From Gluconobacter sp. Dm-62 (GTDB lineage Bacteria > Pseudomonadota > Alphaproteobacteria > Acetobacterales > Acetobacteraceae), in the NCBI RefSeq assembly GCF_018256155.1, contig NZ_JAERLY010000003.1, positions 219,444-283,443 on the forward strand: DNA of 64,000 bases, read 5' to 3'. Shown here in pieces: positions 17,455-26,680 of this stretch. The notes under the pieces were generated by a model. That model saw only the letters and a list, made by a program, of their open reading frames with translations. It was not told the DNA's origin and made no database searches. Every line of letters begins with the position of its first letter. Position 1 is the first letter of the stretch. Position numbers and translations under genes: made by a program.

Positions 17455-18435
17455 ATGACCCTTGCCACAGCCACGCAGACCGAAAAGGCCCGCGACAAGG
17501 CCGGTGTTTCCCCGAACGGAAGCCGCCGCAGCGGGCCTGACACCGCATTCCATCTTCTGGTAGCCGCTTCGGCGCTTCTGGTTCTGGTGGTGCTTGGCGG
17601 TCTCGTGGTCCTGATGGGCGTCGGTGGCAGTCAGGCTTTCCGCACGTTCGGACTCGGATTTGCCTTTCACGATGTATGGAACCCTGTTGCAGACCTGTAC
17701 GGAGCCTGGGCGCCGCTGTTCGGGACGATCGTCAGTACGCTGATCGGCGTGGCCATTGCGCTCCCGCTGGCCTTCGGAACGGCGTTCTGGCTGACGGCGA
17801 TGGCGCCCCCCCGGATCGCAGCAATCGTTGGAACGGCCGTGCAGCTTCTGGCCGCGGTGCCGTCGATCATTTTCGGAATGTGGGGCTTTTTCACAATCGT
17901 CCCCTTCATGGCGCGAACAGTTCAGCCTTTCCTCACCCATCATTTCAAACACGTCCCCGGCATCAGATTCATTATTCATGGCGCGCCGTTTGGAACGGGC
18001 CTTATGACGGCGGGGCTGGTACTCGCCGTGATGATCGCCCCTTTCATGACCGCCGTGATGCGCGACGTGTTTGCTGCCATGCCCAACATGCTGCGTGAGA
18101 GTGCCTACGGTCTTGGCGCCACGCGTTGGGACGTGATGTGGAAAGTCGTGGTGCCCTGGTCCCGCTCGGGCATGATTGGCGCGATCGTTCTCGGCATGGG
18201 GCGCGCACTGGGCGAGACCATGGCCGTGACCTTTGTGATTGGTAACGTCACTGCTGTCGGCTGGTCGCTGTTTGCGCCGCGTAGCACGGTCGCGTCCCTG
18301 ATCGCCCTTCAGTTTCCTGAAAGTCCGGCCGGCTCGCTGCGTCTGTCCGCGTTGCTGGCGCTGGGCTTTATCCTGATGCTGCTGTCCTTCGCCAGCCTTG
18401 CGCTTGCGCGGATGCTGCGGGGAGACACGAAATGA
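17455..18435 (+). CDS. pstC: Phosphate ABC transporter permease PstC
   Basis: One of two inner-membrane permeases of the high-affinity phosphate importer. I placed the start at ATG 17455 (MTLATATQTEKARDKAG), giving 326 residues, the family's usual size. Earlier in-frame starts (GTG 17347, ATG 17398) would abut or approach the Pho box and add an unusual N-tail. The first membrane helix follows (FHLLVAASALLVLVVLGGLVVLM), then GSQAFRTFGLGF, LFGTIVSTLIGVAIALPLAFGTAFWL and the EAA-type loop MLRESAYGLGATRWDVMWKVVVP. It continues with GMGRALGETMAVTFVIGN. Its stop overlaps the pstA start (ATGA). No pstS lies upstream, so the binding protein must be encoded elsewhere. Confidence 0.9.
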   Translation: MTLATATQTEKARDKAGVSPNGSRRSGPDTAFHLLVAASALLVLVVLGGLVVLMGVGGSQAFRTFGLGFAFHDVWNPVADLYGAWAPLFGTIVSTLIGVAIALPLAFGTAFWLTAMAPPRIAAIVGTAVQLLAAVPSIIFGMWGFFTIVPFMARTVQPFLTHHFKHVPGIRFIIHGAPFGTGLMTAGLVLAVMIAPFMTAVMRDVFAAMPNMLRESAYGLGATRWDVMWKVVVPWSRSGMIGAIVLGMGRALGETMAVTFVIGNVTAVGWSLFAPRSTVASLIALQFPESPAGSLRLSALLALGFILMLLSFASLALARMLRGDTK

Positions 18436-19304
18436 GCGATACAACCGTTCCCACAACCGGCTGGAAGCCCAATCCCCGCGCTGCCCGCCGTCGGAGTGCC
18501 GATCATGTGGCGACGGCGTTTGGCATGGTCATGGCGGGCATTCTTGTGCTGGTTCTGGCCTCGATTCTGTGGACGCTGCTCTCCAGAGGGCTCGCCGGTC
18601 TGTCGGCTGCCGCGATCATGAAGCCCATGGGGCCCCCCGGTTCATCCTCGGGGCTTGCCAATGCGATTGTCGGCAGTCTGATCCAGACCTTCATCGCCCT
18701 GCTGATGGCGACGCCCCTTGGGCTGGGATGCGGCATCTATCTTTCGGAATACGGTGCGGAAACCAACAGGTTCGCGTCATGCGTCCGCTTCGTGTCTGAC
18801 GTGCTGATGTCGGTCCCCTCCATTCTGGTGGGTCTGTTTGTTTATCAGGTCATGGTTGCTCCCTTTGGGCATTTTTCGGCACTGGCCGGTTCTGTTGCGC
18901 TCGCGATCCTGGCCGTGCCGATCATCGTCCGCACGACGGAGGACATGCTTCGGCTTGTCCCGACATCCATGCGCGAGGCAGGTGCGGCTCTGGGTGCGAC
19001 GCGCTGGCGGGTGACGCTGTCGCTGTGTCTGCGCTCCGCCAAGACAGGCGTGCTGACGGGCATTCTGCTCGCCCTGGCGCGTGTAAGCGGTGAGACGGCA
19101 CCGCTGCTGTTCACATCGCTGGGCAATCAGAACTGGTCTTTCAGTCTCAACAAGCCGATGGCGAGCCTGCCGGTGACGATCTACCAGTATGCCGGCGCGT
19201 CCTATGAAGACTGGGTGCAGCTGGCCTGGGCCGGTGCGCTGCTGGTGACGATGGGTGTGCTGGCCATCAATATTGCCGTCCGCGTCTCGGCACGACGCGG
19301 ATGA
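18432..19304 (+). CDS. pstA: Phosphate ABC transporter permease PstA
   Basis: The second permease of the phosphate importer, 290 residues. It has a cytoplasmic Arg-rich N-tail, a first membrane helix at about residues 30-52 ([22 protein letters not shown]), [54 protein letters not shown], and the EAA loop [22 protein letters not shown]. It ends with [20 protein letters not shown] and a final helix [25 protein letters not shown]. It starts inside the pstC stop and its own stop overlaps the pstB start, so pstC, pstA and pstB are translationally coupled. Confidence 0.95.
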   Translation: MSDTTVPTTGWKPNPRAARRRSADHVATAFGMVMAGILVLVLASILWTLLSRGLAGLSAAAIMKPMGPPGSSSGLANAIVGSLIQTFIALLMATPLGLGCGIYLSEYGAETNRFASCVRFVSDVLMSVPSILVGLFVYQVMVAPFGHFSALAGSVALAILAVPIIVRTTEDMLRLVPTSMREAGAALGATRWRVTLSLCLRSAKTGVLTGILLALARVSGETAPLLFTSLGNQNWSFSLNKPMASLPVTIYQYAGASYEDWVQLAWAGALLVTMGVLAINIAVRVSARRG

Positions 19305-20131
19305 CCCCGGGAACAATGCAGGGGATGATACAGGATTCCATGATGACCGAGACTGATCCGCAGGTGGCGAAAAGCCCTGAAGTGGCCCTGGCTGTCCGCA
19401 ACCTGAATTTCTATTACGGCGAAAACCACGCCCTGCACGACATTTCGGTGGATTTCCCGGCACGTCGGGTCACGGCCATGATCGGGCCGAGCGGCTGCGG
19501 CAAATCGACGCTGCTGCGGGTCTTTAACCGCATGTATGATCTGTATCCCGGTCAGCGCGCCACGGGCGAAGTGATCTTCGACGGACGCAATGTTCTCGAT
19601 CGTGACCTAGACCTGAATATTCTGCGCGCACGCGTTGGGATGGTGTTCCAGAAGCCGACGCCGTTTCCGATGTCCATTTATGACAACATCGCCTTTGGCG
19701 TGCGTCTGCATGAAAAGATGAACAAGGCCGACATGGACGCCCGTGTTCAGGACGTGCTGACGCGCGTGGCGCTTTGGAACGAAGTCCGCGACCGTCTGAA
19801 TGCTCCAGCTTCTGGTCTTTCGGGTGGCCAGCAGCAGCGTCTGTGCATCGCTCGTTCGATTGCGACGCGGCCTGAAGTCCTGCTGCTCGATGAACCAACC
19901 TCGGCGCTGGATCCGATTTCTACGGCGCGTATCGAGGAGCTTCTCGACGAGCTCAAGGAAGAGTTCACGATCGCAATCGTGACGCATAACATGCAGCAGG
20001 CTGCGCGCTGTGCGGATCAGGTCGCCTTCTTTTACATGGGGCGTCTGATCGAAGTGGACAGCGCTGACCGGATGTTCACCAATCCGAAGCAGCAGCAGAC
20101 CCAGGACTACATCACCGGCAGGTTTGGATAA
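19301..20131 (+). CDS. pstB: Phosphate ABC transporter ATP-binding protein PstB
   Basis: The cytoplasmic ATPase that powers phosphate import, 276 residues. Walker A is GPSGCGKST (about residues 64-72). The PstB-specific [22 protein letters not shown] follows, then signature [14 protein letters not shown], Walker [15 protein letters not shown], the VTHNM switch and the typical C-terminus [18 protein letters not shown]. The ATG at 19301 overlaps the pstA stop. An in-frame ATG a few codons later ([11 protein letters not shown]) is a possible alternative, because the core begins only at residue about 30. phoU follows after 6 bases. Confidence 0.96.
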   Translation: MTPGTMQGMIQDSMMTETDPQVAKSPEVALAVRNLNFYYGENHALHDISVDFPARRVTAMIGPSGCGKSTLLRVFNRMYDLYPGQRATGEVIFDGRNVLDRDLDLNILRARVGMVFQKPTPFPMSIYDNIAFGVRLHEKMNKADMDARVQDVLTRVALWNEVRDRLNAPASGLSGGQQQRLCIARSIATRPEVLLLDEPTSALDPISTARIEELLDELKEEFTIAIVTHNMQQAARCADQVAFFYMGRLIEVDSADRMFTNPKQQQTQDYITGRFG

Positions 20132-20137
20132 CGCGTC

Positions 20138-20872
20138 ATGGCTGACAGATCCCACATCGTCAAAAGCTACGAGCAGGAGCTGGGTCAGCTCCGGTCCATG
20201 ATGGCGCAGATGGGCGGCATTGTGGAAAACCAGGTGGCCCTCGCGCTGTCCGCCATCGCGGACCGCAACGAGGAAGCCGCCGATGCTGCCGCGCGGCAGG
20301 ACCCGGAAGTGGACCAGCTCGAGCGTGAGGTCGAAAGCCTCGCAATCCGTCTTCTGGCGCTGCGAAGCCCCATGGCGGGCGATCTGCGCGAGATCGTGGC
20401 GGCCCTGAAAATTACGGGTGATCTGGAGCGGATTGGCGATTACGCGTCTTCCATCGCGCGGCGTTCGCTGCGGATCCGGATGCCGGAAAACCAGATCTCG
20501 CTCTCGGGTCTGCGGAGCATGGGCCGTCTGGTGCAGGAGAACCTGCGTCGTTCGATCGATGCGATCACGCAGCAGGATTCCAACCGCGCCATGGAAGTCT
20601 GGCATTCGGACCGTGCGGTGGACGAGTATTACACGGCCCTGTTCCGTGAACTCGTGACCTACATGATGGAAGACGCCCGCAATATCCGCGCCTGCACGGA
20701 ACTGCTCTTCATCGCCAAGAATCTTGAACGGATCGGCGATCATGCGACCAACATTGCCGAGCGCGTTTTTTATGCCGTAACGGGCGATAACCTGCCGTCC
20801 CTGCGTCCGCGCGGTGGTCCCGCCTCCGCCCTGACAGTGGCAGAGACGATGCAGGAGCCCGACGTCCGGTGA
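20138..20872 (+). CDS. phoU: Phosphate signalling regulator PhoU
   Basis: A cytoplasmic 244-residue protein with two similar three-helix PhoU domains (about 20-110 and 125-215). It restrains PhoR kinase activity and tunes PstCAB when phosphate is plentiful. Typical motifs: SYEQELGQLRSMMAQMGGIVENQVALAL, DQLEREVESLAIRLLALRSPMAGDLREIVAALKITGDLERIGDYA and, in the second half, LLFIAKNLERIGDHATNIAERVFYAVTG. Both metal-binding ExxxD-type motifs are intact. Its TGA overlaps the GTG start of phoB, placing the gene squarely in the operon. Confidence 0.95.
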   Translation: MADRSHIVKSYEQELGQLRSMMAQMGGIVENQVALALSAIADRNEEAADAAARQDPEVDQLEREVESLAIRLLALRSPMAGDLREIVAALKITGDLERIGDYASSIARRSLRIRMPENQISLSGLRSMGRLVQENLRRSIDAITQQDSNRAMEVWHSDRAVDEYYTALFRELVTYMMEDARNIRACTELLFIAKNLERIGDHATNIAERVFYAVTGDNLPSLRPRGGPASALTVAETMQEPDVR

Positions 20873-21591
20873 AGGGCCCTTCACCGGCGCGTGCCAAGGG
20901 GCTCGTTCTTCTGGTCGAAGACGATCCCGCCCTTCTGCTGATGACCTGCTACAATCTCGAACAGCGGGGATACCGCGTCGAGACGGCCGAAACCGGAGAG
21001 GCAGCCCTGCTGGCTCTGGAAACGTCCCGCCCGGATGCAGTGGTTCTGGACTGGATGCTTCCCGAGCTCTCCGGCCTTGATGTCTGTCGCCGCATCCGCG
21101 CCAATCCCGCGCTGCGGGATGTTCCCGTACTTCTCCTGACGGCGCGTTCAGCAGAGCAGGACGCGATCCGGGGGCTGGATACGGGGGCGGATGACTATCT
21201 GATGAAGCCCTGCAGTATCGATACACTCGATGCACGTCTGCGGGCGCTTTTGCGGCGGCACCAGTCCTCCTACGATCGTCTGTCTTTCGCCGATATCACG
21301 CTGGACCCTGAAACGCATCGCGTGGAGCGGGGCGGGCGGATGCTGTCTCTCGGTCCAACAGAATATCGCCTTCTGGACCTGCTGATCCGCAATCCGCGCA
21401 AGGTATTCTCCCGTGAGGATCTGCTGCGGCGGATCTGGGGCCAGAACATCCATGTCGAGATCCGGACGATCGACGTCCATATCCGGCGTCTGCGCAAGGC
21501 CATTAACGGGCCGGGTGAGATCGATCTGGTGCGGACCGTGCGTGCAGCCGGTTATGCACTGGATGACGGCCCGACGACGGACGGCGCCTGA
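20869..21591 (+). CDS. phoB: Phosphate regulon response regulator PhoB
   Basis: An OmpR/PhoB-class response regulator, 240 residues. The receiver domain (about 8-125) has LVEDDPALL (acidic pocket), the phospho-acceptor Asp in AVVLDWMLPELSG, LLLTARS and the conserved Lys in YLMKPCS. The winged-helix DNA-binding domain (about 140-235) has LSLGPTEYRLLDLLIRNPRKVFSREDLLRRIWG and VDVHIRRLRKAIN-like DVHIRRLRKAINGPGEIDLVRTVRAAGY. GTG start at 20869 overlapping the phoU stop. It is predicted to bind the Pho box upstream of pstC. Confidence 0.95.
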   Translation: MKGPSPARAKGLVLLVEDDPALLLMTCYNLEQRGYRVETAETGEAALLALETSRPDAVVLDWMLPELSGLDVCRRIRANPALRDVPVLLLTARSAEQDAIRGLDTGADDYLMKPCSIDTLDARLRALLRRHQSSYDRLSFADITLDPETHRVERGGRMLSLGPTEYRLLDLLIRNPRKVFSREDLLRRIWGQNIHVEIRTIDVHIRRLRKAINGPGEIDLVRTVRAAGYALDDGPTTDGA

Positions 21592-21594
21592 CAG

Positions 21595-22863
21595 GTGCCG
21601 CCGGGGGGACTCTCGCCTGCAGCGGACACGCTGCCATTGCAGGTGGGCATGGTCCTCGTCTGCGTGGCATTGGCCGGCTGGGTGCTGGCGGTATGGCTTC
21701 TGCTCCGCCAGCCCCGTGTTCCGACATCTCCGCCGGATGATTATCTGAAACCCGTGTCTCCGGCCGATCTGCCGGTCGATCCGCTTCCTGCCTGCGCCGT
21801 GGTGCTCGATGGGCTCGGGGCGATCGTGCAGGTCAACGAGGAGGCTGCCTCCCAGTTCGGGGAAACAGTCGGGGCAATCCTGCGTCATCCGGCAGCCCGC
21901 TCGGCACTTTCCGCGGCCTTGCGAGTCCCGGTCCCAGGAAGTCATGCGGGAAGCAGTAACCGGGGAGACCTGCCGCCAGTCTGCTCTACGACATTCACAC
22001 TTGATGTGCCGGTTCCGCGCACCCTTCATCTGATGCTGCGTCGGCTTCCGGGGGGAAAGGGGCAGGACAAGCGTGTTCTGGTTGTCCTGAACGATCGCAG
22101 TGAAGCGCAGGCTGCCGACCGGATGCGCATGGATTTCGTGGCTCATGCCAGTCACGAGCTGCGCACGCCGCTGGCGTCCCTGAGCGGGTTCATCGATGCG
22201 TTGCAAGGGGCAGCCGGAGAAAGCCCCGTCATGCGACAGCAGTTCCTCGACATCATGCGACAGCAGTCCGAGCGGCTGAAACGGCTGATCGACCGGTTAC
22301 TCTATCTGTCGCGTGTTCAGGCGCATGAGCACCAGCGTCCGCGTGATCTGGTAGATGTGGCAGATCTCATGGCGGTGGTGCTTGGTGAAGTGGCGCCACG
22401 TTTTGAGCAGGAAGGGCGTACTCTCAAGCTTGAGATCGAGGACGATCTGATGGTCCGGGCGGATGAGGACGAGATGGTCCAGGTTCTGCTTAACCTGATC
22501 GAAAATGCCCTTCGTTATGGTGCCCGCGAAGGTGACCCGCTGACCATTACTCTTTCTGCACGCCGCGCAGTGACCCCGGATGATCGCTGGCCTGCCGATG
22601 GGGGTGTCATTCTTGGCATCGAGGACAATGGCTGCGGGATGGAAGCGCATCATCTGCCCCGCCTGACGGAGCGTTTCTATCGTGTCGGGGCGCCCACTGA
22701 TGGTGCCGGTCAGGGGACGGGCCTTGGTCTGTCTATTGTCCGGCATATTCTGGACCGGCATGGCGGTCGGTTGCGGATTGCCAGTGCGCCGGGCAGAGGA
22801 ACGACCTGCCTGGTCTGGCTTCCGGCCGCCGGGGCATCTCTTGCGGTTTCGCCACTGGAATGA
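21595..22863 (+). CDS. phoR: Phosphate regulon sensor histidine kinase PhoR
   Basis: A 422-residue membrane-anchored kinase that phosphorylates PhoB when phosphate is low. It has one membrane helix (about residues 15-40, LQVGMVLVCVALAGWVLAVWLLL), a PAS-like region (about 62-155), and the HisKA dimerisation domain with the phospho-acceptor His in DFVAHASHELRTPLASLSGFI (about 185). The HATPase domain has the N box LLNLIENALRYG, G1 GIEDNGCGM and G2 GQGTGLGLSIVRHILDRHGG. GTG start at 21595, 3 bases after phoB. Here phoR comes last in the operon, whereas many alphaproteobacteria place it first. Confidence 0.93.
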   Translation: MPPGGLSPAADTLPLQVGMVLVCVALAGWVLAVWLLLRQPRVPTSPPDDYLKPVSPADLPVDPLPACAVVLDGLGAIVQVNEEAASQFGETVGAILRHPAARSALSAALRVPVPGSHAGSSNRGDLPPVCSTTFTLDVPVPRTLHLMLRRLPGGKGQDKRVLVVLNDRSEAQAADRMRMDFVAHASHELRTPLASLSGFIDALQGAAGESPVMRQQFLDIMRQQSERLKRLIDRLLYLSRVQAHEHQRPRDLVDVADLMAVVLGEVAPRFEQEGRTLKLEIEDDLMVRADEDEMVQVLLNLIENALRYGAREGDPLTITLSARRAVTPDDRWPADGGVILGIEDNGCGMEAHHLPRLTERFYRVGAPTDGAGQGTGLGLSIVRHILDRHGGRLRIASAPGRGTTCLVWLPAAGASLAVSPLE

Positions 22864-22899
22864 CAGGCTTTCCCTGAAATCATCAGGGGTCTTGCTACT

Positions 22900-25002
22900 G
22901 TGACAGTTTTCCGGAGTTTTCGCCGTGCCGGGCTGGCGGCCCTGCTGACGGGCAGCATATTCACACCGCTCCATGCCGCCGATGTGCCCGACACCATTCC
23001 GGCATGGCTGAGCGATATCAATGGCGCGCAGGCCATGGCGTGGGTGAAGGCGCAGAATGACCGGACCCTGCGTCTTCTGGGACATGGGCCGCTTTATCAG
23101 GACCTGTATGATAAATCCCTGAAGCTGCTTCAGACGCATGACCGTCTGGCATCGCCCATCCAGATTGACGGGATGATCTATAATTTCTGGCGTGATGACC
23201 GGCATCTGCGCGGCATCCTGCGCCGGACAACGCCGGATTCCTATGCGACTGATCACCCGGAATGGACGATCGCGCTGGATCTCGATGCGCTGGCGGCCAG
23301 GGAAAAGCGCAACTGGGTCTATGAGGGCGTGGACTGTCTGCACAGCCAGCAGAATCTCTGCCTGCTTCATCTTTCTGACGGGGGCGAGGACGCCAGAACC
23401 TTGCGGGAATTCGATCTGCGGACGGGGAAATTCGTCGAAGGTGGCTTCACCTTGCCTCACGCCAAGCAGGATTCGAGCTGGCTGGACCGTGACACGCTTC
23501 TGGTCAGCTACCCCTGGACAGATGCCGATCTGACGGAATCCTCCTACCCGTATATCGTGAAACTGCTCAAGCGCGGCCAGTCGCTGGCTGAGGCGCAGAC
23601 GGTCTTTACCGGCAACCGCAAGGATGTCGAGGTCGGGCCGGAAGTCCTGCATGACGGGGCGGGGCATCAGGTCGCGCTGATCCGCGAAGGGCTGGATGCG
23701 TTTTCATCGAAGCTGTTCCTGTATCGCGACGGTCAGGTGACGCCGGTTGCCATTCCTCTGAAGGCGGACGTCGCGGGGCTGTTCAATGGCCGTCTGGTCG
23801 TTCAGCTGAAGGAAGACTGGAAGGTCGGAGCGCAGACCTTCCCGCAGGGCAGCGTGGTGCTGGTCGATCCGGCCGCCGCAACCATTGCGCCCCAGCTTCT
23901 GGTTGCGCCGACAGGGCGCCAGATGATCGAGGAAGTGTCCACGAGCCACAGCCATCTGATCGTCACGCTGTACGACAATGTGCGTGGCAAGATCTCGATC
24001 TACACGCCCACGGGATCGGCCTTCACGCATCACGATCTGCCCCTGCCGGAGAACATGTCGGTGGAACTGGCCAGCAACGATGAGGAAAACCCGGTCGCCT
24101 ATGCGGTCTCAACCGGCTTCCTGAGCCCGACCACATTGTGGGAAATCAACAGTGACACGGCTTCAGTCCAGAAACTTCATACGCTGCCAGCCCAGTTCGA
24201 TGCCTCGAACATGGCTGTGGAACAGCAGGAGGTTCGCTCGACGGACGGGACCAGCATTCCGTATTTCATCGTGCATCGCCGCGACATGAAGCTCGATGGC
24301 GCTAACCCGACGCTGCTTTATGCGTATGGCGGGTTTGAAGTGCCGCTTTTCCCGTTCTATTCGGCCGGGATCGGCAATAACTGGCTGTCGCGTGGTGGCG
24401 TCTATGTTCTGGCGAATATCCGCGGTGGCGGCGAGTTCGGGCCGGCCTGGCACGATGCGGGGCTGAAGACGCATCGCCAACGGATCTATGACGACTTTGC
24501 TTCCGTGGCGAAGGACCTGATGGACCGCAAGGTGACGTCCCCGCAGCATCTGGCGATCCAGGGGGGCTCCAATGGCGGTCTGCTGATGGGCGTCGAGTTC
24601 ACGCAGCATCCGGATTTCTGGAAGGCCGTCGATATCGAAGTGCCGCTGCTGGATATGATGAATTACGAGCATATGTCGGCTGGTGCATCGTGGGTCGGCG
24701 AGTACGGAACGGTCTCCATTCCGGAGCAGAAGGCGTTCCTGCGCGGGATTTCCCCGCTTCAGAACCTGAAGCCGGATGTGAAATACCCCGTGCCGTTCAT
24801 TGAGACGACCACCAAGGATGACCGGGTTGGTCCCGTTCATGCCCGTCGTTTTGCATGGCGCATGAGCGAGTTGAAGCTGCCGTATTATTACTGGGAGCAG
24901 GTGGCAGGCGGTCATGGCTTTGGGGCGAGCCAGAAGGAAATTGCCCAGACGCAGGCGCTCAGCTATGCCTATCTGTGGTCCGAACTGGGCCGGACGCATT
25001 GA
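22900..25002 (+). CDS. Secreted prolyl oligopeptidase family serine peptidase (S9A)
   Basis: A 700-residue peptidase with an N-terminal signal peptide (FRRAGLAALLTGSIFTPLHA, cleavage near AADV), so periplasmic or secreted. The N-terminal beta-propeller (about 75-420) limits substrates to short peptides. The alpha/beta-hydrolase domain carries the nucleophile Ser in IQGGSNGGLLMG (about residue 558), Asp in TTKDDRVGPVHARR (about 640) and His in AGGHGFGAS (about 672). NPTLLYAYGGFEVPLFP and YVLANIRGGGEFGPAWHDAG are hallmark S9A motifs. The GTG start at 22900 is chosen because it gives a complete signal peptide. It probably cleaves after proline, as in the family. It is followed by a bidirectional terminator. 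Confidence 0.92.
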   Translation: MTVFRSFRRAGLAALLTGSIFTPLHAADVPDTIPAWLSDINGAQAMAWVKAQNDRTLRLLGHGPLYQDLYDKSLKLLQTHDRLASPIQIDGMIYNFWRDDRHLRGILRRTTPDSYATDHPEWTIALDLDALAAREKRNWVYEGVDCLHSQQNLCLLHLSDGGEDARTLREFDLRTGKFVEGGFTLPHAKQDSSWLDRDTLLVSYPWTDADLTESSYPYIVKLLKRGQSLAEAQTVFTGNRKDVEVGPEVLHDGAGHQVALIREGLDAFSSKLFLYRDGQVTPVAIPLKADVAGLFNGRLVVQLKEDWKVGAQTFPQGSVVLVDPAAATIAPQLLVAPTGRQMIEEVSTSHSHLIVTLYDNVRGKISIYTPTGSAFTHHDLPLPENMSVELASNDEENPVAYAVSTGFLSPTTLWEINSDTASVQKLHTLPAQFDASNMAVEQQEVRSTDGTSIPYFIVHRRDMKLDGANPTLLYAYGGFEVPLFPFYSAGIGNNWLSRGGVYVLANIRGGGEFGPAWHDAGLKTHRQRIYDDFASVAKDLMDRKVTSPQHLAIQGGSNGGLLMGVEFTQHPDFWKAVDIEVPLLDMMNYEHMSAGASWVGEYGTVSIPEQKAFLRGISPLQNLKPDVKYPVPFIETTTKDDRVGPVHARRFAWRMSELKLPYYYWEQVAGGHGFGASQKEIAQTQALSYAYLWSELGRTH

Positions 25003-25023
25003 GGCTTTGCGTCATGTGGACAT

Positions 25024-25057
25024 AAAAAAGGGCGCTTTTCGGAGCGCCCTTTTTTTG
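25024..25057. terminator. Bidirectional terminator between the peptidase and the permease
   Basis: GGGCGCT (25030-25036) pairs with AGCGCCC (25043-25049), flanked by A6 on the left and T7 on the right. It therefore works as an intrinsic terminator on both strands for the two convergent genes. Confidence 0.92.
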
Positions 25058-25074
25058 TGCTGGAAAGGTCAGGA

Positions 25075-26490
25075 TCAGCCGTGGCGGCGACGGCGGTCCA
25101 GCAGGCACCAGCCGCCGATCAGTACGGCGCCGATCAGGGGGATGGCGCCGATCGTGATCGTACCATCCGGGTAGTCGAAGGCCATCATGACCAGCACAAA
25201 GCCCAGAAAGCCGAGGGTTGCCCACGTCGTGTAGGGCGCGCCCGGCATGTTGAAGCCCGTCGGCATGATGTCCCCGCGGTTGATCGCAGCCCGCAGACGC
25301 AACTGGCACAGCAGGATGAAGCCCCAAGTACTGATGATGCCCAGCGCCGAAAAGTTGAGGACGATTTCGAACACGCGCGATGGGATGAGATAGTTCAGCA
25401 TCACGCCAACCAGATAGACGGCCAGTGTGGTGAGAATGCCGACATAGGGAACGGAGCTCTTGTTCAGCTTGCTCAGTGCGCGCGGCCCGGAGCCACCAAG
25501 CGACAGGGCACGCAGGACGCGGCCAGTCGAATACAGGCCGGAATTCAGGCTGGAGAGGGCGGCTGTCAGGACCACGATGTTCATGACCGTGCCGATGCCC
25601 GGAATGCCCAGCGCCTGAAAGAATGTTACGAACGGGCTGGTGCCGGCGTGATACTCGGTCCAGGGCAGCAGGCAGACCAGCAGGATGACCGAGCCCACAT
25701 AGAACAGGGCAATCCGCCAGATCACGCTGTTGATGGCGCGGGGAAGAATTTCGCGGGCGTCCTCGCACTCACCTGCCGCCGTGCCCAGAAGTTCGATGCC
25801 GGAATAGGCAAACACCACGCCTTGAAGCAGCATGAGCGCCGAAAACAGTCCGTGCGGGAAGATGCCGCCATTTTCTGTAATCAGGTGAAAGCCGGTTGTG
25901 TGACCGGCCACCGGCATGCGTGTGCCCAGAATGAGAGCGCCTGCAATGAGGAAAAGCGCCAGCGCCACGACCTTGATAAGAGAGAACCAGAACTCCATCT
26001 CGCCAAAATAGCGTACGCCGATCATGTTCATGGTGCCGACGATCGCCAGTGCTACCAGCGCGAAAGCCCATTGCGGAACCGGCAGGAAAACCGCCCAGTA
26101 ATGCATGTAGAGGGCGACGGCCGTGATATCGACAATGCCGGTCATGGCCCAGTTCAGAAAGGACAGCCAGCCGGCCATGTAGGCGGCCCGTTCGCCGAGG
26201 AACTCGCGGGCGTAGGTCACGAAGCTGCCGCTGGTCGGGCGGTACATGACCAGTTCGCCCAGTGCCCGCAGGATCAGGAATGAGAAGACGCCGCAGATTG
26301 CATAGATGATCGCAAGGGACGGGCCGGCAACCTGAAGGCGCGAGCCTGCTCCCAGAAACAGTCCTGTACCGATGGCGCCACCGATGGCGATCATCTGCAC
26401 ATGACGGCGTCCAAGGTCCTTGTGATAGCCTTCCTCGCTGATGGCCCCTGCATGGGTGGGGGTGTGATCGGGAGCCGGGCTTGTCGTCAT
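25075..26490 (-). CDS. ansP: Amino acid permease, probably L-asparagine permease AnsP
   Basis: A 12-helix APC-superfamily proton symporter, 471 residues. Motifs closely follow my memory of enterobacterial AnsP: GYHKDLGRRHVQMIAIGGAIG, GLFLGAGSRLQVAGPSLAIIYA, SGSFVTYAREFLGERAAYMAG, WAMTGIVDITAVALYMHYW, and GECEDAREILPRAINSVIWR. The start ATG is complementary to 26488-26490, with AGGA about 8 bases upstream. The open frame extends 18 codons further without a better site. Asparagine is the most likely substrate, but GABA, phenylalanine or cyclic amino acid permeases of the same family are alternatives. Monocistronic, converging on the peptidase gene. The gap 26491-26680 shows no gene. Confidence 0.82.
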   Translation of the reverse strand: MTTSPAPDHTPTHAGAISEEGYHKDLGRRHVQMIAIGGAIGTGLFLGAGSRLQVAGPSLAIIYAICGVFSFLILRALGELVMYRPTSGSFVTYAREFLGERAAYMAGWLSFLNWAMTGIVDITAVALYMHYWAVFLPVPQWAFALVALAIVGTMNMIGVRYFGEMEFWFSLIKVVALALFLIAGALILGTRMPVAGHTTGFHLITENGGIFPHGLFSALMLLQGVVFAYSGIELLGTAAGECEDAREILPRAINSVIWRIALFYVGSVILLVCLLPWTEYHAGTSPFVTFFQALGIPGIGTVMNIVVLTAALSSLNSGLYSTGRVLRALSLGGSGPRALSKLNKSSVPYVGILTTLAVYLVGVMLNYLIPSRVFEIVLNFSALGIISTWGFILLCQLRLRAAINRGDIMPTGFNMPGAPYTTWATLGFLGFVLVMMAFDYPDGTITIGAIPLIGAVLIGGWCLLDRRRRHG

Positions 26491-26680
26491 CTGCGCGTCC
26501 TGGGAAGTCGTCGGGAAGAAGGGTCGATAAAGCTGAAAGGGCATGACAAGGGTAAGGCCGTTACGGGCCTACACTTCATGCGCGTCAGCTATGTGTGGCA
26601 TGCATGGGAACATAGGCGAAAGTGACCACATTGCCAACGCGGATTGCTTCTGACGCCGAAACTGTTCCCTGACTGTGCCT

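Noticed and set aside
19607..21235. Long minus-strand frame opposite pstB, phoU and phoB
   Set aside because: Arg/His/Pro-rich translation without motifs; the plus strand encodes three intact pho genes.
22297..23667. Minus-strand frame opposite phoR and the peptidase
   Set aside because: It spans two real genes and their junction; composition is that of antisense high-GC DNA.
25057..26283. Plus-strand frame opposite the permease gene
   Set aside because: His/Gln/Ala-rich antisense translation; the permease is strongly supported.
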